Below the pieces are notes generated by a model. The model made no database searches. It saw nothing but the letters and a program-made list of their open reading frames with translations, and was not told the origin of the DNA. A program made the translations under genes and the position numbers. Positions 17,213 through 24,151 of a stretch of DNA of 64,000 bases are shown in pieces. Numbering within the stretch: position 1 is the stretch's first letter; each line of letters opens with the position of its first letter. This DNA is from Clostridia bacterium (GTDB lineage: Bacteria; Bacillota; Clostridia; Christensenellales; Aristaeellaceae), in contig JAFXQO010000025.1 of the NCBI GenBank assembly GCA_017527065.1, positions 1-64,000 on the forward strand. Reading direction: 5' to 3'.

Positions 17213-18946
17213 TCAGGCCGGGCTTTCCAGCTTCAGCCGCTCCACCAGCGCGCGGATGTGGGCGCGGGCCTCGCTCTGCTGCGCCCAGGTTTCGTCCTGC
17301 GTGGGGGTCCGGTCGCCCATCAGGCCGATGAACTGGCTCACCTTCAGCCCCAGCGCCTGCTGCATCTCCTGGTCGGAGCCCTTGGGGCTCACCAGGTAAT
17401 AGCACAGAAGCGAATCCTCCTGGCCGATGCGGTGCGCTCGGTCCTCCGCCTGGGAGTGCACCGCTGGCGACCAGTCCAGTTCGCCGAACACCACGCAGGT
17501 CGCCCGCTGCAGGTTGAGTCCGCTGGCCGAGCGCAGCGAGATCACGCACAGGTCGGTCTTGCCCAGCATGAAGGCGTTGAGCGCGGCGTCCTTCTGGGCG
17601 TCCGTCTCCCGGCCCGTGATGAACACGGGGCGGTAAGGCTTCAGTTCCTTCCTGTAAATGTCCATCACCTTGTGATGATGGGCGAAGAGCAGCACCTTTT
17701 CGCCGCCGTCCAGGAGCGTCCTGACGAACGCGCACACATAGGGCGCCTTCGCGCAGCCCGTCGCCTGCCGCTCGTCCTGGGAGATCTGGTCCTCGATCAG
17801 CGCGCGGCGGGATTCGTCCGCTTCGTCCAGCAGGCGCAGGCGGGAGAAGGCGGGGGAGATCATCTCCCGGTAGAGCGCGTCGTCCCAGTCGATTTCCTGG
17901 ACCAGCCGGCGCTTGGGCGGCAGCTGCCTGAGCACGTCCCGCTTTGTGCGGCGCAGCATGAGGCCCTCCTCGCGCAGGTATTCTCCCAGCAGCTCCGGCT
18001 TGGCCACGATGTTGCTGCTGTAGCCGTAGCACCACTCGCGGGTGAAGCTCTCCCAGTCCCCCAGGAAGTGGAAGTCCAGGATGTTCACCACGTTCCAGAT
18101 CTCGCCGCCGTGGTTGTAGATGGGCGTGCCGGACAGGCCGATCACGTTGTCCGCCGCGCTGGAAACGAGGCTCGCCGCGGAGTATTTTTCCGTGCCCGCC
18201 CGCCGCAGCTCCTGGATCTCGTCGAAGATCACCGTGCGGAAATTGAGATCGGGCAGGGCGTCCTTCCAGCCCCGCAGCAGCAGGTAGTGGATGATGTAGA
18301 CGTCCGCTTCGGGGAGCGCGTAGGGCGTGAGCCCGCGGATGACGTGTATGCGCACGCCGCCCTCCAGCCGGAGAAACCGCTCCGTCTCCCGCGCCCAGTT
18401 GCGCGCCAGGTGGGCCGGCACGACCACCAGCGCCGGGAAGCCCGCCGTCGCGGCCAGATACGCCAGCGCCTGCACCGTCTTGCCCAGGCCCATCTCGTCG
18501 GCCAGCAGCGCCCGGTTGCTGCTCAGAAGAAACGCCAGCCCCTGCTGCTGGAAGGGCATCAGCCGTCCCTCGAAGCGGCCCTGGGGCGGCTCTGCGAACT
18601 GGGGCGCGCGCAGCTGCCTCTGCCGGGCGACGGCGTATTCCCGCGCTTCCTCAAGGGCCTTTCCCCAGCGCTCGCGGTCGGATTCCTTGATCTCCAGGGG
18701 ATAGCGCAGCATCAGCCAGTTCAGATCGCCGATGATGCGCCGGTGCGCCGTGAAGCGCGCCACGCCCCGGCCCCGGCCGTCGCAGCCCGGGAACAGCCGT
18801 TTGGCCAGTTCCGTCACGCAGGGCTCGCCCTTGATGGTCCAGCACCTGGCGCGCCGGTTGTAGCTCAGCGTGCCGAAGGTCTTGCCGGTGAAGGCGGGAT
18901 CGCGCAGGTACGCGGGATAAATATCGGGAAAATCATAGTCGTTCAT
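17213..18946 (-). CDS. SNF2-family helicase/ATPase
   Basis: A 577-residue superfamily 2 DNA translocase. Motif I is LADEMGLGKTVQALAYLA, Ia VVVPAHLARNW, II FDEIQEL (DEIQ in place of DEAH), III LSGTPIYN, V SLRSASGLNLQ, and VI QAEDRAHRIGQ. About 110 residues precede the motor and lack a zinc finger or chromodomain I can identify; the C-terminus adds about 50 residues. ATG 18946 overlaps the stop of the upstream nuclease-like gene by four bases, so the products are probably made together. SNF2 proteins with such partners occur in phages and defence loci (for example the DISARM SNF2 subunit). The role here is an inference. Confidence 0.92.
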   Translation of the reverse strand: MNDYDFPDIYPAYLRDPAFTGKTFGTLSYNRRARCWTIKGEPCVTELAKRLFPGCDGRGRGVARFTAHRRIIGDLNWLMLRYPLEIKESDRERWGKALEEAREYAVARQRQLRAPQFAEPPQGRFEGRLMPFQQQGLAFLLSSNRALLADEMGLGKTVQALAYLAATAGFPALVVVPAHLARNWARETERFLRLEGGVRIHVIRGLTPYALPEADVYIIHYLLLRGWKDALPDLNFRTVIFDEIQELRRAGTEKYSAASLVSSAADNVIGLSGTPIYNHGGEIWNVVNILDFHFLGDWESFTREWCYGYSSNIVAKPELLGEYLREEGLMLRRTKRDVLRQLPPKRRLVQEIDWDDALYREMISPAFSRLRLLDEADESRRALIEDQISQDERQATGCAKAPYVCAFVRTLLDGGEKVLLFAHHHKVMDIYRKELKPYRPVFITGRETDAQKDAALNAFMLGKTDLCVISLRSASGLNLQRATCVVFGELDWSPAVHSQAEDRAHRIGQEDSLLCYYLVSPKGSDQEMQQALGLKVSQFIGLMGDRTPTQDETWAQQSEARAHIRALVERLKLESPA

Positions 18947-19326
18947 GGCAAAGCAATCCCCCACAGTCGGTTGAGGGCGACCACCAGCACCGGCTTGCCG
19001 CCCAGCTCTCCCGGCAGGTCGACGCGGGTGTCCACAACCAGGATGAGCGCCTCCAGCGCGTCCTGGGCCAGGTAGCGGCGGCACTGATCCGCCAGGCGGC
19101 GCCTGTCCGGCTTGCCGCGCTTCACCTCGATACCCACCCCGTCCACCAGGAAATCGACGCGGCAGCGCGGGGCCAGGCGCGCCTCGTGCCGCACAACAAA
19201 ACCGCCGTCGTGAAGGGCGGCGGCGATGAGCTCGTGCAGTTGATATTCGCTGTGCGTGAGCGGGATGCGCAGCGTTTCCAGCGCGCGCCGCAGGGCCAGC
19301 AGTTTGTCCGAAAGTTCTCGTGTCAT
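18943..19326 (-). CDS. Small PD-(D/E)XK nuclease-like protein
   Basis: A 127-residue protein. Glu32 (YQLHELI), Asp58 (CRVDFLV), the Glu67-Val-Lys69 triad element (GIEVKRGK) and Gln81 (ADQCRRYL) are spaced as in the restriction-endonuclease fold: helix with Glu, beta-hairpin with Asp and ExK, then a helix with Gln. No separate DNA-binding domain is present. It overlaps the SNF2 gene by four bases and follows the membrane-protein gene by 10. The simplest model is a nuclease guided or powered by the SNF2 motor, for repair or defence. No direct activity evidence exists; I rely on the motif pattern. Confidence 0.75.
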   Translation of the reverse strand: MTRELSDKLLALRRALETLRIPLTHSEYQLHELIAAALHDGGFVVRHEARLAPRCRVDFLVDGVGIEVKRGKPDRRRLADQCRRYLAQDALEALILVVDTRVDLPGELGGKPVLVVALNRLWGIALP

Positions 19327-19336
19327 GGCGATCCGG

Positions 19337-19840
19337 TCAGGAGACGGCCTCGGGGGCGTCGCAGTCCGGGCAGGGCTTGTAGCCGGCGCGCAGCGCCTGG
19401 GCCAGCGTCACGGAAGGCGTGGTGTCCCGCACGTACTTGCACTCCTTCATGTGGTAGTATTTGCCGCCCTGGTTGCAGTACACGATGATCGGCTGGGGCG
19501 TGGGCGTCGGGTCGACGATGATGGCCGTGCGCCGGGGGGTATACACGTCGATGGCCTCCCGGTCGGAGGGCGCTTCGGGGCCGAGCACGTCCACCTGCAG
19601 CCGGTCGCCCACCACGCGCACGCCGCCGGTCTGCCGGGCGGGCGGATCGGTCAGGGGCGTGAGGATGAGCGCCAGCGCCAGCGCGATCAGCGCCGACGCG
19701 CCCACCTTGACGAGGCGGGGCCACCTGGTGCGCGTCCACATGAGGTAAAGACCCAGCGGCGGGCAGAACACAAGGCGCAGTATCACACCGAGGTTTTCAC
19801 GGCGCTTTCTGGCCGCGGCCCGGCTCTTTTTGCTGGACAA
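19337..19840 (-). CDS. Single-pass membrane protein with Ada-like metal-site tail
   Basis: A 167-residue protein starting at a TTG (AAGGA lies upstream). A basic N-terminus (KKSRAAARKRR) precedes two hydrophobic stretches at about 19-35 and 47-63. The C-terminal outer part ends in YHMKECKYV...ALRAGYKPCPDC. The His, Cys and CxxC pattern with GYKPC resembles the zinc site of the Ada N-terminal domain, and a second protein here (40880-41257) has the same tail. It is the first gene of the run leading to the nuclease and SNF2 genes, with gaps of 10 and -4 bases. The function is unknown. Confidence 0.75.
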   Translation of the reverse strand: MSSKKSRAAARKRRENLGVILRLVFCPPLGLYLMWTRTRWPRLVKVGASALIALALALILTPLTDPPARQTGGVRVVGDRLQVDVLGPEAPSDREAIDVYTPRRTAIIVDPTPTPQPIIVYCNQGGKYYHMKECKYVRDTTPSVTLAQALRAGYKPCPDCDAPEAVS

Positions 19841-19866
19841 GGCGGTTCACGTCCTTCTTTTGTAAA

Positions 19867-19896
19867 CCCCGGGCCGGAAAACCGGCGCGCCGGGGG
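19867..19896 (-). other. GC-rich hairpin in leader of membrane-nuclease-SNF2 run
   Basis: The arms CCCCGG-CCGG and CCGG-CCGGGG can pair with a small bulge around an AAAA loop, close to the TTG start at 19840. It lies in the transcript predicted from the promoter at 19931-19959 and might limit translation. Confidence 0.4.
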
Positions 19897-19930
19897 AAAA
19901 CTTGAATGATACAGTCAATGGATCGTACAT

Positions 19931-19959
19931 ATTGTACTCCAGAGCCTTCTCAAACGCAA
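19931..19959 (-). promoter_or_regulatory. Probable promoter of membrane-nuclease-SNF2 run
   Basis: Minus strand TTGCGT (19954-19959), 17-base spacer, TACAAT (19931-19936), about 90 bases before the TTG start. Confidence 0.55.
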
Positions 19960-20119
19960 GGGGTTGAGCATTGATTTTTGGCATACTTTTTGCTTTGTGC
20001 GTCAAATTTATAATTCGTGCCGGAAAATTAAAAAAATTAATGCAAAAAGAAGGACACAAGGCGGCGAAGCTGTAGTATAATGTAAATGGTATTCTATGCA
20101 ATGAAGGGAGGAGAGGCCG

Positions 20120-20638
20120 GTGGCAAACGCCTATGAGATCCTCGGCGTGACGCGCGGCGCCAGCGAGGGCGAAATCAGGCGGGCTTACCGCGACATGGCC
20201 CGGCGCTGGCATCCGGACCGCTTCCCGGAAGGCCCGGAGCGCCTGTGGGCCGAGCAGAAGATGACCTCCATCAACATCGCCTATCACGAGGCGCTGGAGG
20301 AGCGTACCGGCGGCATCGACCTGAGCGCGGCCGGCTCCGAGGACGACCAGTTCGCCGACGCGCGCAGGCTCCTGGAGATCGGCCAGGTTTCCGCGGCGCG
20401 CCAGGCGCTGATGCGCATCGCCGCCCGCAGCGCGGAATGGAACTACCTCTTCGGTGCGACCCTGCTCAGGCAGGGCGAATACGAAAAGGCCGTCTTGTAC
20501 TTTGGCATCGCCGCGCGCCAGAAGCCCCAGAACCAGCAGTACCGCGCCGCCTACATGAGCGCCGAGGCCATCCGCAACCAGAAGCGGGGGCAGGATTTCC
20601 TCTCCCGGGTCAAAAGCACGTTCACAGGCAAACGATAA
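20120..20638 (+). CDS. DnaJ-domain protein with TPR-like tail
   Basis: A 172-residue cochaperone-like protein. Residues 1-65 form a J domain (YEILGVTRGASEGEIRRAYR) with the essential HPD triplet in RRWHPDRFP, so it can stimulate DnaK. Residues about 85-150 look like two TPR helices (LLEIGQVSAARQALMRI, GEYEKAVLYFGIAARQKP). It lacks the zinc-finger and Gly-rich parts of true DnaJ. The start is a GTG with GGGAGGAG upstream. A TATAAT at 20076-20081 with a poor -35 box (AGGACA, 19-base spacer) may drive it. It is monocistronic, closed by the terminator at 20637. Confidence 0.9.
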   Translation: MANAYEILGVTRGASEGEIRRAYRDMARRWHPDRFPEGPERLWAEQKMTSINIAYHEALEERTGGIDLSAAGSEDDQFADARRLLEIGQVSAARQALMRIAARSAEWNYLFGATLLRQGEYEKAVLYFGIAARQKPQNQQYRAAYMSAEAIRNQKRGQDFLSRVKSTFTGKR

Positions 20639-20673
20639 GCCGCCTCTCTTCCGATGGGAAGGGGCGGCTTTTG
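20637..20673. terminator. Terminator between DnaJ-like gene and mazF
   Basis: Stem AAGCCGCC (20637-20644) with GGCGGCTT (20663-20670), extended internally by CTTCC/GGGAAG, then TTGTTG. It begins inside the last codon of the + gene and lies just beyond the mazF stop on the minus strand. Confidence 0.85.
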
Positions 20674-20677
20674 TTGA

Positions 20678-21019
20678 TCACAGCGATTCGATTGACATAT
20701 GGATTCTTTCCAGCACTTCGGCAAGCAAATCATCCGGAAGCGTTTCCACGAAGGCGATATGGCGGGCGTTGTAATCCAGGGATTTGACGTGTTCGCACAG
20801 GATTTCGCCCGTGGTTTTCGTGCGTTCATCCAGCTTGACATGGAGCGGATAGTCTTTGATCTGATTTGTAATGGGACAGAAGATCGCCAGGCCGGTGTAT
20901 CTGTGGAAGCTCTGGTTACTGACGACCAGAGCGGGGCGGCGTCCGGCCTGCTCGTGCCCGGCCTGCGGATTGAAGGTCAGCAAGACGATGTCGCCCTGCG
21001 CGGGGCGGTAGGCGGCCAT
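20678..21019 (-). CDS. mazF: MazF/PemK-type mRNA interferase toxin
   Basis: A 113-residue toxin of the MazF family, which cuts RNA at short motifs. Family features are the start PAQGDIVLLTFNPQAGHEQAGRRPALVVS with the conserved Gly-Asp and RP(A)LV strand, ITNQIKDYPLHV, and the late EHVKSLDYN segment. Length matches. Its ATG shares one base with the stop of the antitoxin gene (TGATG), so synthesis is coupled with the antitoxin made first. It is normally held inactive by the MazE tail. Confidence 0.95.
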   Translation of the reverse strand: MAAYRPAQGDIVLLTFNPQAGHEQAGRRPALVVSNQSFHRYTGLAIFCPITNQIKDYPLHVKLDERTKTTGEILCEHVKSLDYNARHIAFVETLPDDLLAEVLERIHMSIESL

Positions 21020-21261
21020 CAGTCAAACACCTCCAGGCCCACGTCAGCACCGGTGTCAATTTCCGAGGGGACATAATCTCCATGATAGTCCGCGAACAGG
21101 TCGTCGAGCGTTCTGCGCTGCGGGATCTTGCGAAGAATGATCCGGTCTGACTGGACGTCGATCGATACGGCGTCGTTCTCGCAGAGATGGGCGGCGGTCA
21201 GGACGGATTTCGGCAGGCGAATGCCCTGGCTGTTGCCCCAGCGCTGGATCGTGGCTTGCAT
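21019..21261 (-). CDS. mazE: MazE-type antitoxin (AbrB fold)
   Basis: An 80-residue antitoxin. The N-terminal swapped-hairpin DNA-binding domain reads QRWGNSQGIRLPKSVL, and the C-terminal acidic, flexible tail (DDLFADYHGDYVPSEIDTG) is the part that threads into MazF. The start is ATG 21261, with AGGAGGTG seven bases upstream; the in-frame GTG at 21270 lies inside that ribosome site. The MazEF complex usually represses its own promoter, and direct repeats of GGCTATAC lie within the promoter here. Confidence 0.95.
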   Translation of the reverse strand: MQATIQRWGNSQGIRLPKSVLTAAHLCENDAVSIDVQSDRIILRKIPQRRTLDDLFADYHGDYVPSEIDTGADVGLEVFD

Positions 21262-21281
21262 TGCGGTCACCTCCTGGAGAC

Positions 21282-21311
21282 AGTATAGCCGATGTATAGC
21301 CCTTTTGTCAA
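21282..21311 (-). promoter_or_regulatory. mazEF promoter with GGCTATAC direct repeat
   Basis: Minus strand TTGACA (21306-21311), 18-base spacer, TATACT (21282-21287). The octamer GGCTATAC occurs twice 11 bases apart, once in the spacer and once covering the -10, a candidate binding site for MazE. Confidence 0.8.
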
Positions 21312-21367
21312 TGCTTACATTTTTACCCGGTCCTGGATTCAGAAAGGAAACAGGCCGGACCGGCGGT

Positions 21368-22231
21368 TTAATTCCACATCTCCCTGATCCACCCCCGCAG
21401 GAAATCCCGCACGGCGCGGCTGTGGGTCTCCATGGCGCAGTGCCCGGCGGCGGCGAGCAGGTGGTATTCGGCGGTTGGGTAGTCCTTCTTGCGCAGGCGG
21501 CGGGGGATGGAGCCGCCCAGGATGTGATCCCTGCCGCCCCACAGGATCATGGCGGGCATGAACAGGGAGGAGAGGGCGGCGGTGTCGATGGAAAAGCCCT
21601 CCGTCAGCAGCCGGCGCGCCACGTCCTCATGGTCCATGAAGCGCATGAGCGGCAGGCGCATGAGTTCAGCCTGGGCGGCCTGCGGCTCGCGACCGTAAAC
21701 GCGGCTGAGCAGCCGCTCGAAGCGCTGGGGCGAGGCGATGTGGCGCCGCATCCAGCCGTGCAGCATGCCGGGGAAGGCTTTCGAGCGCACGATGGGCTGG
21801 AAGACGCGGGGCACGGGGGCGTACAGCATGGGGCTGACCATGAACAGCGAGGACACGGAATCGGGCTGCTGGATCGCCATCTCCGCGATGGCGCCGCAGG
21901 CGGAGCCGTGGGCCATCAGGTGCCAGGAGCCCAGCTGGCCGTCGCGCGACAGGTCGATGGTGTCCAGTACGCCCCAGAGATAGCGCGCGCGCAGCGACTG
22001 CTCGACGGGGATCTCGTCGCTGAATCCGCTCTCGCCGAAGCCCGGCATGTCGCACAGCACGCACAGGCAGCCCGCCTCGGTGAGCTCCGGCAGGATCAGC
22101 CGCCAGCAGGAGGTGAGGAACCCCGGCGCGCTCAGCAGGAACACGCGGTGTTTCACCGGCTCCGAAGGGCGGACGACATGGTAGCGGATGTTCAGCCCGC
22201 GTATGGTGATGTCGCGGCCTGCGTTTTCCAT
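21368..22231 (-). CDS. Alpha/beta-fold hydrolase
   Basis: A 287-residue hydrolase of unknown substrate. An oxyanion-type region SAPGFLTSCW and the loop CDMPGFGESG are visible. The nucleophile elbow appears as HGSACGAIA rather than GHSxGG, the acid as WGGRDHI, and the histidine as AAAGHCAM near the end, so the Ser-Asp-His triad can be assembled. It has no signal peptide. It is a lone minus-strand gene between mazEF and a divergent CorC-type gene. The altered elbow makes a lipase-like role uncertain; some such proteins are esterases or C-C hydrolases. Confidence 0.85.
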   Translation of the reverse strand: MENAGRDITIRGLNIRYHVVRPSEPVKHRVFLLSAPGFLTSCWRLILPELTEAGCLCVLCDMPGFGESGFSDEIPVEQSLRARYLWGVLDTIDLSRDGQLGSWHLMAHGSACGAIAEMAIQQPDSVSSLFMVSPMLYAPVPRVFQPIVRSKAFPGMLHGWMRRHIASPQRFERLLSRVYGREPQAAQAELMRLPLMRFMDHEDVARRLLTEGFSIDTAALSSLFMPAMILWGGRDHILGGSIPRRLRKKDYPTAEYHLLAAAGHCAMETHSRAVRDFLRGWIREMWN

Positions 22232-22596
22232 GGCGCTTCCCTCCCTCCGGCCGGCGCGGTTTTTCCCGCCCCGTATTTACAGACTGATATATTTTATCAC
22301 AAGATGCGCGATAAAGGAAGAGCCTCACAAAAATGCAAACAGTTCATCGAAAAGACGGGGCGGCGCGCCGTCATTCTGCAAAGAAAATGAAACAAAACCC
22401 GGCATTTCTATGTCAATGCGTCTGAAAACGCGCGGAACGCGGCCTGGCTTCGGGGGCGTGTCCGCGGAAGAAAAGGTTTCCCGGCATAAAAATGCAAAAT
22501 AATGGAAAAGCCCCTGTGCAAAAGGAGGCCGCTATGCTATAATAATGTTCATATACTGAGCCGGCCGGGGGCCGGACTGTTTTAGGAGGCGTTATC
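22232..22596. other. Intergenic region, divergent promoters
   Basis: The 365 bases between the hydrolase and CorC-type genes hold the + promoter at 22515-22543 and purine-rich ribosome sites. I see no reading frame with a ribosome site, no strong hairpin and no repeat element in 22260-22500. Confidence 0.5.
22515..22543 (+). promoter_or_regulatory. Extended -10 promoter of CorC-type gene
   Basis: TGCTATAAT (22535-22543) is an extended -10 box; the -35 TGTGCA (22515-22520) is weak and 17 bases away. Confidence 0.65.
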
Positions 22597-23949
22597 TTGG
22601 ATGTTCCCTTGTGGCCGGCGATTCTGATCGAGCTGTGCCTGCTGATCCTGACCCTGTTTTCAACCCTTTTTGAAGCCGTCGCCGACGGGCTCAGCGAGAG
22701 CCGCCTTGAGCGCATGAAGGAGGACGGCGATCTCCGCGCCGGGCGTCTGCTCGACCGCTTTTCGGAATGCCGCGCCGTGTTGAGCGCCGTGCACACCGCG
22801 CTGTGCCTTTTGCAGCTCGCCATGGGCGCCGTGGCCGCCGCGGGGCTGGCCCGGCCCCTCAGCGAAGCGCTGCAAAACATCCCCGCGCTGTTCGAGATGT
22901 CGGAGGGGCCGCTTTTCGCGCTGTGCCTCGTAATCGTGCTGCTGGCGCTGTGCCTTTTGACGCGCTTTCTGGGTGCGGAGCTTCCGCGCCGCATGGCCCA
23001 GCGCAACATCGACGCGCTCACGCGCTCGCTGCTGGGGCCGATGCTGGCCCTGCGCGCGCTGCTGCGCCCCATGACGGCGCTGATCGACCTCCTCACCGGC
23101 GCGGTGATGCGCCTGATGGGGGAGGACCCCAGCAAAGCCGATGAAAACGTGACCGAGGACGAGATCCTCGCCATGGTGGACATGGGCGAGGAATCCGGCT
23201 CCATAGAGTCGAACGAAAAGGAACTCATCGAAAACATCTTTGAATTCAACAGCCTGACCGCCGAGGACTGCATGGTGCACCGCACCGACCTCACCGCCAT
23301 CGACGCGGACACGCCGGAGGACGAGCTGATCGGCATCATCAGCGAGACCGGCTTCTCGCGCTTCCCCGTCTATGGCGACGACATCGACGACATCCTCGGC
23401 ATCCTCACCACCCGCGCCTACCTGCTCAACGCCCGCCTGCCGGAAAAGGAGCGCAAGGGCGTGCGCGAACTGCTGATCCCGGCCTTCTTCGTGCCGGAAA
23501 ACATGCGCGCCGACGTGCTGTTCCACGAGATGCAGAGCCGCAAGTCCCACATGGCCGTGGTGGTGGACGAATACGGCGGCACCAGCGGCCTGGTGACGCT
23601 GGAAGACCTGCTGGAGGAGATCGTGGGCAACATCTACGACGAGTTCGACCAGCAGGCCGGTCAGGAGATCATCCCCCAGCCAGACGGAAGCTGGCGCGTG
23701 GCCGGCTCGGTGGAGCTTGAGCCCCTGTGCGAGGCGCTGGGCATCGACGAGATCGAGAGCGAGGAGTTCGACACGCTGGGCGGCCTGGTGTTCAGCCAGC
23801 TCACCGCCATTCCCGAGGACGGCAGCCACCCCGAGGTGGAGTGCTTCGGGCTGCGCATCCGCGTGGACGAGCTGGCCGACCGCCGCGTGGAATGGGCCAC
23901 GGTGCGGAAGATCGAGCCGCAAGAAGGGGAGACCGAGGAGCGCGGATAA
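22597..23949 (+). CDS. CorC/HlyC-family membrane protein (CNNM, CBS)
   Basis: A 450-residue protein: an N-terminal DUF21/CNNM membrane domain (about 1-190, three or four segments), two CBS domains (about 205-330; MVHRTDLTAIDADTPEDELI, VVVDEYGGTSGLVTLEDLLE) and a C-terminal CorC/HlyC domain (about 345-435). The family exports Mg2+ or Co2+ or is annotated as hemolysin-related. The start is a TTG with AGGAGG seven bases upstream; no in-frame ATG is close. Transport of a divalent cation is the most likely role. Confidence 0.93.
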   Translation: MDVPLWPAILIELCLLILTLFSTLFEAVADGLSESRLERMKEDGDLRAGRLLDRFSECRAVLSAVHTALCLLQLAMGAVAAAGLARPLSEALQNIPALFEMSEGPLFALCLVIVLLALCLLTRFLGAELPRRMAQRNIDALTRSLLGPMLALRALLRPMTALIDLLTGAVMRLMGEDPSKADENVTEDEILAMVDMGEESGSIESNEKELIENIFEFNSLTAEDCMVHRTDLTAIDADTPEDELIGIISETGFSRFPVYGDDIDDILGILTTRAYLLNARLPEKERKGVRELLIPAFFVPENMRADVLFHEMQSRKSHMAVVVDEYGGTSGLVTLEDLLEEIVGNIYDEFDQQAGQEIIPQPDGSWRVAGSVELEPLCEALGIDEIESEEFDTLGGLVFSQLTAIPEDGSHPEVECFGLRIRVDELADRRVEWATVRKIEPQEGETEERG

Positions 23950-24068
23950 GGAGCGATTCCGCGGGAAATCAAAACAGGTATCGTGTGCCTTCATGTCCGT
24001 GGAGTCATATTTTACATACTTTTAATACACGGAAGAGGGAAAAATCGCCAATGCGTTATGACATCATA

Positions 24069-24098
24069 TTGATTTTCCTATATTATTTCACTTATAAT
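24069..24098 (+). promoter_or_regulatory. Promoter of giant repeat protein
   Basis: TTGATT (24069-24074), 18-base spacer, TATAAT (24093-24098), inside an AT-rich 150-base stretch that stands out from the GC-rich surroundings. Confidence 0.65.
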
Positions 24099-24151
24099 CG
24101 TATATATTGGAAGATGATAAATAGATTGGCGAACAGGGAGGAAACAGTACG

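Noticed and set aside
17258-19075. Plus-strand open frame of 605 codons
   Set aside because: It is antisense to the SNF2 gene, whose motor motifs are complete.
17213-19326. Prophage remnant containing the SNF2-nuclease pair
   Set aside because: No integrase, terminase or structural genes are nearby, and codon use matches the host.
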